NCBI GenBank assembly: GCA_031548645.1
Contig: JAVBQX010000327.1
Span: forward strand, 1-27,926
Source of the DNA: WRMR01 sp031548645
GTDB taxonomy: Bacteria; Planctomycetota; Planctomycetia; Pirellulales; Thermoguttaceae
Length of the DNA stretch: 27,926 bases
Direction of reading: 5' to 3'
In this document: piece by piece, positions 1 to 7,830 of the stretch
Layout of the letters: every line of letters begins with the position of its first letter
Numbering within the stretch: position 1 is the stretch's first letter
Position numbers and translations under genes: made by a program
Notes under the pieces: model-generated
The model's input: the letters and a program-made list of their open reading frames with translations, nothing else
What the model was told of the DNA's origin: nothing
Databases searched by the model: none

Positions 1-1
1 C

Positions 2-622
2 GACCTCAAGCTGTCGTTCGATCCGCTCGACTGCATCCGCACCTGCGACAAGGCGTATTCGCAAACCGGCGGGCTGTCGATTCTCTACGGCAATCTCGCG
101 CCGGACGGGGCGGTCGTCAAAACGGCGGGCGTGCTGCCGCAGATGCTGAAACACACCGGCCCCGCGGTCGTGTTCGAGTCGGAGCCGGAAGCGTATGACG
201 GGATCGTCGCCGGGAAGGTCAAAGCGGGCGACGTCGTCATCGTGCGTTACGAAGGCCCCAAAGGCGGGCCGGGAATGCAGGAGATGCTCGCCCCGACGAC
301 GGCGATCAAGGGGGTCAAGCTTGACGATTCGGTCGCGCTCATCACCGACGGGCGATTTTCCGGCGGAACGGCCGGCGCGAGTATCGGGCACGTCAGCCCC
401 GAAGCGGCCGCCGGCGGACCGATCGCGCTGTTGAAAGACGGCGACCTGATCGAAATCGACATCCTCGCCGGCAAGCTGAACGTCCAACTTTCCGACGCGG
501 AACTCGCCGAACGAAAAAAATCGTTCACCGCCCCGCCGCCGCGATTCAAAACCGGCTACCTCGGCAAATACACCCGACTCGCAAGCAGCGCCGACACCGG
601 CGCGGTGCTCAAATGGGATTGA
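2..622 (+). CDS. ilvD: Dihydroxy-acid dehydratase, C-terminal part (truncated by window edge)
   Basis: This is the last 206 residues of dihydroxy-acid dehydratase, which converts 2,3-dihydroxy-3-methylbutanoate or -pentanoate to the 2-oxo acid in the cytosolic valine/isoleucine pathway. The frame is open from base 2, so the start lies outside the window. Visible family motifs are GGLSILYGNLAPDGAVVK, GPAVVFESE, the block RYEGPKGGPGMQEML, and ITDGRFSGGT followed by IGHVSPEAA, all in the order found in the IlvD/Edd family. These belong to the C-terminal barrel domain; the Fe-S cysteines of the N-terminal domain are not in view. IlvD is preferred over phosphogluconate dehydratase (Edd) because of the GRFSGGT...IGHVSPEAAAGG spacing, but the two are paralogues. 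The frame ends in TGA, followed by a hairpin at 639-667. Confidence 0.93.
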   Translation, partial: DLKLSFDPLDCIRTCDKAYSQTGGLSILYGNLAPDGAVVKTAGVLPQMLKHTGPAVVFESEPEAYDGIVAGKVKAGDVVIVRYEGPKGGPGMQEMLAPTTAIKGVKLDDSVALITDGRFSGGTAGASIGHVSPEAAAGGPIALLKDGDLIEIDILAGKLNVQLSDAELAERKKSFTAPPPRFKTGYLGKYTRLASSADTGAVLKWD

Positions 623-638
623 GAAACAACACAAAGAG

Positions 639-667
639 CCGGGGATGAAGCGAATCGCAATCCCCGG
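639..667. terminator. Hairpin between convergent genes, possible bidirectional terminator
   Basis: An 8-bp perfect stem (CCGGGGAT at 639-646 pairing with ATCCCCGG at 660-667) with a 13-base loop lies 16 bases after the ilvD stop and 15 bases beyond the lipoprotein stop on the other strand. The flanks are T-rich in both directions but hold no long T run. Its position between two converging genes suggests a shared terminator. Confidence 0.55.
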
Positions 668-682
668 AGATATTACAGTTTC

Positions 683-1192
683 TTATTTGTGTTCGCTGAG
701 ATCCACGGTTAATTCGGCCGGAGTTCCGGAAACGACGGTGATTTTCAACGGCGATTGGGCCGGGTTGGTCAATTTATCCGGGATGACCTTGGGAGCGGCT
801 TTCAGTTTTTTCATCTGCTCGGCTTCAAACTTCTGGAGCGCATCCGAGTCATTGACGATTGCTTCCGGGGGAGAATCGAGTTTGACGTCCGGTACTTTGG
901 TGATATAGATTTTATATTCCCCTTCAGGTGCGCCTTTCGACTTCCAATCGCCTTGCGAGGTGTTGATCACGGCAACTCCGTTGGCGTCCGTCGAACCGTT
1001 CACCGCCCAACTGCCCGGAGCATTGCCTTGGGAAACAAGGAAAACGGACGCGTCGGCAATCGGCGACGTTCCGTTTTTCACCGTGACGGTTGCTGGGTAA
1101 AGCGGCGGAATACCAGCCGGTTTTTTGGTGCCGCAACCCGTAGTCAATAACGCGCATATCCCCAGAAGGAATGCATACTTCCATAAATTCAT
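683..1192 (-). CDS. Small lipoprotein with carboxypeptidase-regulatory-like fold
   Basis: A 169-residue exported lipoprotein of unknown function. The start at 1192 is chosen because GGGAG stands eight bases upstream and because it begins directly with a signal peptide. The hydrophobic stretch (residues 5-17) ends in the lipobox LTTGC, so Cys20 should be lipidated after signal peptidase II cleavage. The mature part contains a beta-sandwich pattern (YPATVTVKNGTSPIADASV, then a STDANGVAVINT turn and GAPEGEYKIYI) typical of carboxypeptidase-regulatory-like domains. Such lipoproteins commonly follow DUF1559 genes in Planctomycetota, and here the DUF1559 gene ends 95 bases upstream on the same strand. 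A hairpin at 1236-1263 separates the two and may lower read-through. An extended frame reaches 1339 but would bury the signal peptide, so it was not used. Confidence 0.85.
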   Translation of the reverse strand: MNLWKYAFLLGICALLTTGCGTKKPAGIPPLYPATVTVKNGTSPIADASVFLVSQGNAPGSWAVNGSTDANGVAVINTSQGDWKSKGAPEGEYKIYITKVPDVKLDSPPEAIVNDSDALQKFEAEQMKKLKAAPKVIPDKLTNPAQSPLKITVVSGTPAELTVDLSEHK

Positions 1193-1235
1193 CGTAAGCT
1201 CCCAATAACGGTATTCATCATAAAATCGAACACAA

Positions 1236-1263
1236 GGGCGTTTCCCGTCTTGGAGAAACGCCC
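1236..1263 (-). terminator. Hairpin between DUF1559 gene and lipoprotein gene
   Basis: A perfect 9-bp stem, GGGCGTTTC (1236-1244) with GAAACGCCC (1255-1263), has a 10-base loop. On the minus strand it is followed by a moderately T-rich stretch ending in GATTTT. It lies 24 bases after the DUF1559 stop and could be a leaky terminator that sets the ratio of the two products. Confidence 0.55.
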
Positions 1264-1287
1264 CTGCGACAAACACTTCACAGATTC

Positions 1288-2530
1288 CTAGAACGCGGTC
1301 GCCGATTCGCCGCCGTTTCGCGTACCCATGGCTCCCCAAACGCCAAAGTAAGACTGGCCGCTATTGCCCCAGGAAGCTTTATTCGCGGACAAAAGCGCTT
1401 GATAATCGCTTCTCATGCTATTGACCGTGTCGGAAATGAATTGAACCGAACCGTCCCCCATGGAGATATTGCACCCACCGGTATGATAGCTGGACGCCGT
1501 CATCAGGCCGTGTTCGCTGGAAGACGGGGCACAAGACGGAGAATTCGGAGGCAAAATAGCGTGAATGGCCGTGTATTGGGCATAAGCGTCAGCCCAACGA
1601 ACTCCCTTGCGCGAATCCGTGGGTTTGCTTAAATTGGCTCCCGCCCGCAGGGACCGGCACTCTTCAATGATATTCAAAGCTGAGCGGTACACGTCGGCGG
1701 ATGTCTGCCCCACTCCCGCGCGAACGGAGGCTTCACCAGCTGCCGGACTGCCCGGCGCAATGCCGGACTCGGCCACGATCATCGTGTTGCTGGTGCCATC
1801 GGACATGCTGGCCATCGTGATGACCATGCTGTCACCGCGAGTCCCGACTCCCCGGTGCAAAACGGGCACGGACGTATAATCCGGACCATTCCAATAGCTT
1901 TCCAGATTATTGTAGCTCTCGTCACCGACATTAATTCGATAACTGAGGATGCCAAGGCTGCCGTTCACCGGACCTTGAACCGCATCCGAAGGACAGACAT
2001 AGGCTTTGATATTGCCCGCGTAGGGATTTTGAACCACCACGCCGCTCACCGTCACGGTTTCCGTCGCCGTATGATTCCTGATGGGCGAAGCCGTCGTTCT
2101 TTGGGCGTATTCCACAATAACTTCGTACCGCGCCGTTTGTTCCATGTAGGGAAGAAGAGGAACCGTCCAAGCAATACGACCAGTGTTATGCCATGCTTGG
2201 TTGTTTCGGTCATTGTAACTGGATGAGGGGTTGCTCGTGGACCGACCGGTGACACCCCGGGGACGCCAGAAATCATCGGAAAGGCCCTTCTGAACCGCGG
2301 CGGACGGGAAAAACTTGACCGCATCGTGCATCGTATGGAAAGACAAACCAATCTGCTTGAGATTGTTGGAACATTGCATGCGACGTGCCGCCTCACGAGC
2401 CGCCTGAACGGCTGGCAAAAGAAGTGCGATCAAAATCCCGATGATCGCGATCACCACCAAAAGCTCAACAAGCGTGAAGGCGCGTAAATTACCCCCCCCC
2501 CCCCGTTCTACCAGATTTATTACTTCTCAT
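1288..2530 (-). CDS. DUF1559 prepilin-like protein, 5' end out of frame at a 13-G tract
   Basis: A DUF1559-family protein with a type IV-pilin-like N-terminus, a large paralogous family of Planctomycetota whose precise role is unknown (surface or secreted pseudopilin-like proteins). The main frame shows AFTLVELLVVIAIIGILIAL, then AREAARRMQCSNNLKQIGLS, and near the C-terminus the family signature HTGGCNISMGDGSVQFISDTV. In that frame no ATG or GTG precedes the prepilin motif, and a stop occurs at 2527-2529. The ATG at 2528-2530 is preceded at eight bases by AGAAAGG and encodes a basic leader (MRSNKSGRTGGGG), but runs into TAA just after 13 consecutive Gs (C run at 2492-2504). Twelve or fifteen Gs would join leader and body. 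The residue before Phe is Ala, not the usual Gly of the prepilin peptidase site. The gene is therefore either switched off by slippage or miscalled in the homopolymer. Confidence 0.85.
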
Positions 2531-2538
2531 GACAAAAA

Positions 2539-2545
2539 CCTTTCT
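2539..2545 (-). promoter_or_regulatory. Ribosome binding site supporting the 2530 start
   Basis: AGAAAGG on the minus strand stands eight bases before the ATG at 2530. It argues that translation of the DUF1559 protein begins at this ATG although the frame is broken at the G tract. Confidence 0.6.
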
Positions 2546-3040
2546 GAAAATCTGTAATTCACTAAGAACAAAAGTTAATTTGCATCGAACATGATTTTAT
2601 GGAACGTTCAGTAATTAAAGTCAAATTTCAACTCAAATAATAAGATATTATCCTGCGGAATATTCGGAGACAAAGAAATCATTATTAAGATTGCGTCAAA
2701 AAAGTTTATAGCTTCAGCGATATATGAATATATTTACCAAAGCCAGACTGCAGGAATCCGTTTTCGCTAAAGGAAAAACAAACGCGAATTCAGGAATTCT
2801 CAATTGGTGGGAGTATATCAATTATACTGCTCATGTATCAAAAATAAAACCGTGGAAATTGGAAACTTTTCAATTGTGCCCCATTCCGTTTTCAATGGCA
2901 ATTTGAGACGACACCAGGCATTTCATTCAGAGCCAGAAGTTTTTGCAAAGCCTTTTGTTATAAAAGCTTACAGATAGACTTTCTCTGCAAACCCACAGAA
3001 AACAGCCGCGTGACGCATATCTGGGCCGAATTCTTTTGTT
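2546..3040. other. AT-rich gene-free stretch upstream of the DUF1559 gene
   Basis: About 500 bases with much lower GC than the surroundings, between the TPR stop (3041, minus) and the DUF1559 ribosome binding site. A 60-codon open frame at 2724-2906 has no ribosome binding site, no recognisable motif and AT-rich random-looking content, so it is not called. A short interrupted stem at 2948-2969 (AAGC-TTTT / AAAA-GCTT) could be a weak terminator for the TPR gene. The promoter of the DUF1559 gene must lie here, but no convincing -35/-10 pair was found. Confidence 0.5.
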
Positions 3041-5848
3041 TTACGGCGTCCCGAGAAGTTCCTGCCATTGGCGTTCGGTGTAAACCGTGTCCTGCCGGAA
3101 GGCTTTGGCGGCGATGAAACGCTTGAGCAGATTTTCCGCCTGCGTGATGATCCGGTCGGCCTGATCCGGTTGACCCTGCAGTTGATAAACCCGGGCCAGT
3201 TGCAGGTAGGCTTGCAGGACGTCCGGGTGTCCCAGATACCGGGCAACGGCGGTCTTGTTTTCCTGCAAGGCCTCTTCGTAATACTCGGGCCCCATCGCGG
3301 TGAGCACCCGGCCGATCAGGAAATACGTGTTGCGCAACATGCGATCCCCGGCATCGTCAAGGCCGTGTCGTTCCTCTTCCCGCATCAGGATCGTCCGGGC
3401 CTGTTTCAAATGCCCGAGCGCCGTGCGTTGCGTTTCGGCAAGAGTCCTGCGGTCAAGTTCGATCCGGTTTGGCAGTTGCTCCCGGGACATCAGGTCGTTG
3501 AGCTTCGCCTCTTCGTCGAGGCTTGCCTTGGCGATCAGGTAATGCGCTTCGGCCGTTTTCGGGTCTTCGGGATACAGCGTCAGCACTTCGTTGAACACCT
3601 CGATCATCTCGGCGTTTTCGTGCATGTGATCGTAAACACGGCCAAGTTCGTAAAGCGAATCGCGAAACACCTCGGACGTCGGATCGTATTTCCCGTCAAG
3701 ATTCTCCTTCAGCAGTCGCGCGGCGCGGTCCCACTGTTTTTTTTCCTGGTACGCGCAGGCCAACGTCAGTCGCGCCTGTTCCACCACGGGGTCGTCGGGA
3801 AAACTCTCCAGGCAATATTCCAATTCCTTGACCGCCGCGTTGATTTCGTTCATCTCGAACAGGATGTCGCCGATGTGAAAATGCGATTGGGCCTGCCGCA
3901 GCACGAACTCGTGCTCCAGATAAAGGCGGTACATGGCCATCGCCCTTGGAAAATCGCGGCCCCGCTCATAATTTTCGGCCGCGGCCCAAACTTTGGTCAA
4001 ATATTCCGGCGCGTCAAAGGTCCATTTCGCCAGTTCCTCGTACCACTTTCCGGCGAGACGGAATTTTTCCTCCGCCTGCCGGAGCAATTTCCGTTGTTCG
4101 TCGGATTTTTTATCTTCCGACCGGTTTTCCAGTTGTTCGCCCCATTGCATGAAAATGCGGGAAAAAAGTCTCGCCTGTCGTTCTTTGGGAACGATTCGAA
4201 GAAAATATCCCAGCAATTCCTCCGCCTTGGCATACTGTCCCGATTCCACCAGCTTTTCCACCTCGCCGAGACCGGCATTAGTGATGTCATTCACGGTCAT
4301 CCAGCTGTTCGCGTAATTGTCCTGGCGGTCCAGCATTTCAAAAAAACGCGCCAACGAGGCCAAGCCGGCTTTCGGGTTGTTTTTGATGACATGTTCGATA
4401 TACCCCCAGCGGAATTGCGAAGCGGCGGCCTCCGGCGTACCGGGAAAGGTTCGCGCCAACGAGTAATATTCCTCTTGGGCACGTTCGAATTCGCCGAGTT
4501 CTTCGAAACACATCGCTTCAAGAAACGCCGCCTGGCGGTACAGGTCGAGCAATTCGGTGTCGTCGCGTTTGATGATCTCAAAATGCCGGACGGCTTCACG
4601 GAGTTGTTGCGTCGCCAGTTGCCGCCAGGTCGCAATCACGATATCTTTGGACGTTTGCGGGGACTGCCGTTCGACGGGTTCCAGCACCGGGTCTTCGCCC
4701 TGTGTCTCCGCGAAGGAAATCTGTTGAATTGCATCCGCATCGTCGCTCGTCGCATCTTCGTTCGTCGTTTCGTCGGGCGATTCAAGATAGCGTCGCCCTT
4801 CCCGGATATGTTCCAGCTCCTGCTGAAAAGGGGAAGCCGGGCGTTCCCTCACCGGGACGGGGGGCGGCGTTTCCTGCAGCGGGGTTTCCTTCAATTGCTT
4901 TTCGAGTTTGTCCAACTCCTCCTGCGGGAGGCTCAGTTGCGACGTTTTTTCCAATTCGTTCGCCCGGGAACGAAAAAGCACGGACTGCTGCATACAGATT
5001 TTTCCCGCGGCCAATTCACGATAAAGAATCATGCCGGGATCGGTCAGTGTCGGAATCCTTTCGAAACTCGCCTTGGCAGCGGACAGTTGATCCAGTCTCA
5101 AGTTGAAAAACGTCCGCAAGAGAGTGCCCGCCTGCCTTTCCCGCTCCACAAACGGCGGCTGGGCCTCGAAACGGTCGAGCGCTTCGAGCCCTTTCCGGTA
5201 ATCCGGCTGCGGCGATTGAAAATACGCGTTGGCCAAATACCAATCAATGTTTTTTTGACGCGGCGACCGTTTATCCCTCGCAATTTCAAGATAGACGATC
5301 GCTTCCGGGAAATTTCGGCTGAAAAAGAGTGATTTCCCGAGATAAAAATAACCGTCCGTGTCCCGGTCGGGCATGAAACCGAGTTCGCGCGATTCCGTCA
5401 GGGCGTCAGCCGCTTCCCGGAAAAAAGGCGTTTTGTCCGCCAACCAGGCGCGATCGACTTCTTCACAGGTTGCGACGCCAAGCACATACAGGGCCGTTCC
5501 GCGTTTTTCGGTTTCACCTTTCTGAGCGTATTTGAGAACACTCGTCGCATAAGTCCTGGCCTGCTCGTATGCTCCCAGATCAAGCGCCTCAACCGCCATT
5601 TCAACGGTCGGCCGCCGCATTTCGATGATTACGACCACCGACCAGAGCAGAAAGAATAAAAAACCCAACGCCAGCATGGCCGAAGCGGCAACGGCGTATC
5701 GCTTCCGGTCCTTTTGAACGATGTTCTTCAGTCGGAGGAACAGGACTTTCGGCCTCCATCCCGGCGCGGGAAGATCGCCGCCTTCCTCGTCATCGTCCTG
5801 GAAGCGGTTCCTGCGTCTTTCTGTTTCGTCATCCTGTCGGGAAACCAT
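3041..5848 (-). CDS. Large membrane-anchored TPR-repeat protein
   Basis: A 935-residue protein with an acidic/basic cytoplasmic N-terminus (residues 1-50), one membrane span (about 51-75, YAVAASAMLALGFLFFLLWS onward) and a long periplasmic region made of degenerate tetratricopeptide repeats, for example around GRVYDHMHENAEMIEVFNEVLTLYPEDPKTAEAHYLIAKA and LQAYLQLARVYQLQGQPDQADRI. A low-complexity Pro/Glu-rich and acidic insert lies near residues 315-390. TPR arrays act as protein-protein scaffolds; no enzymatic domain is visible, and a role in envelope assembly is only inference. The frame extends up to 5950, but a strong promoter (5941-5969) overlaps that longer start, so the ATG at 5848 is used, giving an 85-base leader without a clear Shine-Dalgarno. 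This kind of single-span TPR protein is common in Planctomycetota. Confidence 0.85.
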   Translation of the reverse strand: MVSRQDDETERRRNRFQDDDEEGGDLPAPGWRPKVLFLRLKNIVQKDRKRYAVAASAMLALGFLFFLLWSVVVIIEMRRPTVEMAVEALDLGAYEQARTYATSVLKYAQKGETEKRGTALYVLGVATCEEVDRAWLADKTPFFREAADALTESRELGFMPDRDTDGYFYLGKSLFFSRNFPEAIVYLEIARDKRSPRQKNIDWYLANAYFQSPQPDYRKGLEALDRFEAQPPFVERERQAGTLLRTFFNLRLDQLSAAKASFERIPTLTDPGMILYRELAAGKICMQQSVLFRSRANELEKTSQLSLPQEELDKLEKQLKETPLQETPPPVPVRERPASPFQQELEHIREGRRYLESPDETTNEDATSDDADAIQQISFAETQGEDPVLEPVERQSPQTSKDIVIATWRQLATQQLREAVRHFEIIKRDDTELLDLYRQAAFLEAMCFEELGEFERAQEEYYSLARTFPGTPEAAASQFRWGYIEHVIKNNPKAGLASLARFFEMLDRQDNYANSWMTVNDITNAGLGEVEKLVESGQYAKAEELLGYFLRIVPKERQARLFSRIFMQWGEQLENRSEDKKSDEQRKLLRQAEEKFRLAGKWYEELAKWTFDAPEYLTKVWAAAENYERGRDFPRAMAMYRLYLEHEFVLRQAQSHFHIGDILFEMNEINAAVKELEYCLESFPDDPVVEQARLTLACAYQEKKQWDRAARLLKENLDGKYDPTSEVFRDSLYELGRVYDHMHENAEMIEVFNEVLTLYPEDPKTAEAHYLIAKASLDEEAKLNDLMSREQLPNRIELDRRTLAETQRTALGHLKQARTILMREEERHGLDDAGDRMLRNTYFLIGRVLTAMGPEYYEEALQENKTAVARYLGHPDVLQAYLQLARVYQLQGQPDQADRIITQAENLLKRFIAAKAFRQDTVYTERQWQELLGTP

Positions 5849-5940
5849 CGTGAAAAATGCCGTTTGTCCGCCTGTTGACCAATTCCCGACAACTGCGCGA
5901 CACGAATGCCCCGGCAGCCGCGGGTTGCAAAAAACAGGGA

Positions 5941-5969
5941 ACTTTAGCAAAAATGACAGGCCGTGTCAA
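5941..5969 (-). promoter_or_regulatory. Sigma70-type promoter of the TPR gene
   Basis: On the minus strand TTGACA (5964-5969) is followed after exactly 17 bases by TAAAGT (5941-5946). The -35 is perfect and the -10 matches at four of six positions. Transcription would start near 5934, downstream of the longest possible start codon, which supports the start at 5848. Confidence 0.65.
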
Positions 5970-6226
5970 TGCACATTTGTCTAGGCCCTTGCTAAAAAAT
6001 TGGGGGCAGAAAATGGCAATCGGGAACGCAGAGAGCGCAGCGAACGGAGTGACCGGGAGTTCGCTTCGCAAAAGAAGAGTACGTGGACGCCCGAGAGATT
6101 TTGAATAATAAACCGAAAACGCAAAATACCTTGTCGCAAACGGACACGCCCCACACCGGTCACTCCGCTGCGCTGCGTTCCCGGCTGCCATTTGGGCAAA
6201 CGGAGCGATTTGAAAAAAGACAAAAT
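5970..6226. other. Gene-free stretch between the UPF0210 and TPR genes
   Basis: Together with the promoter and leader at 5849-5969 this makes about 380 bases without a gene. It holds the inverted-repeat element at 6011-6193 described separately. An open frame crosses it on the plus strand (from 6083) but continues as the antisense of the UPF0210 gene and is not credible. Confidence 0.5.
6011..6193. repeat. Long inverted-repeat element with GC-rich arms
   Basis: The left arm at 6011-6057 and the right arm at 6155-6193 are imperfect reverse complements: both read AAATGGCA, two variable bases, CGGGAACGCAG, then CGCAGCG and GGAGTGACCGG, the left arm carrying small insertions (AGAG and AAC). About 100 bases separate the arms. 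The element lies between the end of the UPF0210 gene and the promoter of the TPR gene, both on the minus strand. It could be a miniature mobile element or a transcription-insulating hairpin. Confidence 0.75.
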
Positions 6227-7603
6227 TCAATTGCTGAGCGACTGCAACGGGGCGGGGATGCGTCCGCCGAACTGCACGAACTCATTGCTGCCGTCGATGT
6301 TGCGCACTTCGAGTACGGGCGAGGAGCCGAACAGACCGCCGAAATCGACGACCTCGCCGGCTTTGGCGCCGGGAATGGGCACGAGCCGCACGGCGGTGGT
6401 CTTGTTGTTGATGACCCCGATGGCCATTTCGTCGGCGATGATCGCGGCGATGGTTTCCGGCGGCGTGTCGCCCGGAATGAGCACCATGTCGAGCCCGACG
6501 CTGCACACGCAGGTCATGGCTTCAAGTTTTTCGAGCACGAGATGGCCCTGCGCGACGGCCTCGGCCAGAGTCGCGTCCTCCGAAACCGGAATGAACGCGC
6601 CGCTCAAGCCGCCGACGCTGCTCGAAGCGAAGAGGCCGCCCTTCTTGACGGCGTCATTGAGCATCGCAACGGCCGCCGTCGAACCGGGAGCCCCAATTTT
6701 CGCGATGCCGAGCGTTTTGAGAATCTCGCCGATGCTGTCGCCGATCGTCGGAGTCGGGGCCAGCGAAAGATCGACGATCCCGAATTGCACGCCGAGCAGT
6801 TCGGCGACTTCGCGACCGATCAGTTCGCCGACCCGGGTCACGCGGAAGCTGGTGACCTTGATTTCCTCGGCCAGGTCGTTGAGCGTCAGTTTTCGTTTCG
6901 CGCCGGCGATGCGCCGCTTGAGCGCGCTGCCGACCACGCCGGGCCCCGAAACGCCGATGTTGATCGTCGCTTCCGGCTCGCCGGCCCCCATGTAGGCCCC
7001 GGCCATGAAGGGGTTGTCCTCCGGGATATTGGCGAACACGACCAGCTTCGCGCAGCCGAAGCCCCGCTGGTCGGCGGTGGCTGCGGCGATTTTCGGGAGC
7101 ATGTGCCCCATCTGCAGCACGGCGTCCATGTTGATGCCCGCCTTGCGCGAGGCGACGTTGACCGAGGCGCAAACCCGCTTCGTTTTCGAGAGCACTTCGG
7201 GCAGCGAGTCGATGACCACCTGGTCGCCGTTCGCGATGCCCTTGTGCACGAGGGCCGTAAAACCGCCGACCAGATCGACCCCGCATTCCCCGGCGGCCCG
7301 GTCGAGCGTCATGGCCAGTTGAACCGCCCCCGACTGCCCGTGCCCGGCCAGCAGGAACGAGGCCGGCGAAATCGCGAGCCGCTTGTTCGTCACCGGAATG
7401 CCGTATTTTTCCGAGGTCTTGTCGCACATCTCGACCAGCCGCCGGGCGCGGTCGGTGATCTTGTGATGCACCTTTTTGCACATGTGGTCGACGCTCGTGG
7501 CGGCGCAATCGTTGATGTTGAGGGCCAGCGTGACCGCACGCACGTCGAGGTGTTCGCTGTGCAACATGCGAATCGTCGACATGATTTCGTCGGTGTGCAA
7601 CAT
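6227..7603 (-). CDS. UPF0210/DUF711 (PFL) family protein
   Basis: A 458-residue cytosolic protein of the UPF0210/DUF711 family, full length for the family (about 445-460). The biochemical role is not established; folds related to the pyruvate-formate-lyase group gave the 'PFL family' name. Conserved blocks are clear: ALNINDCAATSVDHM near the N-terminus, IPVTNKRLAISPASFL, GFTALVHKGIANGDQVVI, AKLVVFANIPEDNPFMAGAY, NIGVSGPGVVGSAL, FGIVDLSLAPTPTIGDSIG, GGLSGAFIPVSEDA, EAMTCVCSVGLDM and GVINNKTTAVR. The start ATG at 7603 matches the usual family N-terminus; no strong Shine-Dalgarno precedes it. In Firmicutes this gene is often next to an ACT-domain protein; none is seen here. The nearest genes are the Gfo/Idh dehydrogenase upstream (227-base gap containing a repeat) and the TPR gene downstream. 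Confidence 0.9.
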   Translation of the reverse strand: MLHTDEIMSTIRMLHSEHLDVRAVTLALNINDCAATSVDHMCKKVHHKITDRARRLVEMCDKTSEKYGIPVTNKRLAISPASFLLAGHGQSGAVQLAMTLDRAAGECGVDLVGGFTALVHKGIANGDQVVIDSLPEVLSKTKRVCASVNVASRKAGINMDAVLQMGHMLPKIAAATADQRGFGCAKLVVFANIPEDNPFMAGAYMGAGEPEATINIGVSGPGVVGSALKRRIAGAKRKLTLNDLAEEIKVTSFRVTRVGELIGREVAELLGVQFGIVDLSLAPTPTIGDSIGEILKTLGIAKIGAPGSTAAVAMLNDAVKKGGLFASSSVGGLSGAFIPVSEDATLAEAVAQGHLVLEKLEAMTCVCSVGLDMVLIPGDTPPETIAAIIADEMAIGVINNKTTAVRLVPIPGAKAGEVVDFGGLFGSSPVLEVRNIDGSNEFVQFGGRIPAPLQSLSN

Positions 7604-7674
7604 GATGAGGGTCTTTCGAAAAACGGAAAATATTAGTAACTGTCAAAAACAGAATACCCAACTTTGATTTTTAA

Positions 7675-7768
7675 GATTTCACGCAGAGACGCAAAGCAGA
7701 CGAAGAACGCCAAGTTTTTTTAAGAATTCTTTGCAATCTTTGTTTTCTTGGCGACTTTGCGTGAAATA
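7675..7768. repeat. Imperfect palindromic intergenic repeat (TTTCACGCAGAG family)
   Basis: The left arm begins ATTTCACGCAGAGACGCAAAG (7676 on) and the right arm, read on the other strand from 7767, begins ATTTCACGCAAAGTCGCCAAG; they agree at 18 of 21 positions. CGCCAAG (7708-7714) can also pair with CTTGGCG (7747-7753). It lies between the Gfo/Idh and UPF0210 genes. The sequence words match those of the element at 12537-12602. Confidence 0.7.
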
Positions 7769-7811
7769 AAAGATGGGGAAGTTAAATTTTAACTGTTTCT
7801 TATTTCGGAAA

Positions 7812-7829
7812 CGTCGAGCAAGCTCGACG
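7812..7829 (-). terminator. Hairpin repeat at the end of the Gfo/Idh gene
   Basis: CGTCGAGC-AA-GCTCGACG forms a near-perfect palindrome starting two bases after the Gfo/Idh stop codon. On the minus strand it is followed by TTTCC and an A/T-rich stretch, so it may act as a terminator. A second copy with the compensating change GAACAAGTTC is found at 24067-24084. Confidence 0.5.
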
Positions 7830-7830
7830 G

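Noticed and set aside
2724..2906. 60-codon ORF in the AT-rich gap
   Set aside because: No ribosome binding site, no motif, no codon bias like the neighbours.
3068..5332. 754-codon open frame on the plus strand
   Set aside because: It is the exact antisense of the TPR gene, shows no domain and no ribosome binding site; high-GC third positions keep the opposite strand open.
5849..5950. Longer N-terminus for the TPR protein
   Set aside because: The extra 34 residues look random, and a sigma70 promoter overlaps the upstream ATG.
6083..7636. 517-codon open frame on the plus strand
   Set aside because: Antisense to the clearly conserved UPF0210 protein; composition is rich in His/Arg/Asp as typical for shadow frames.
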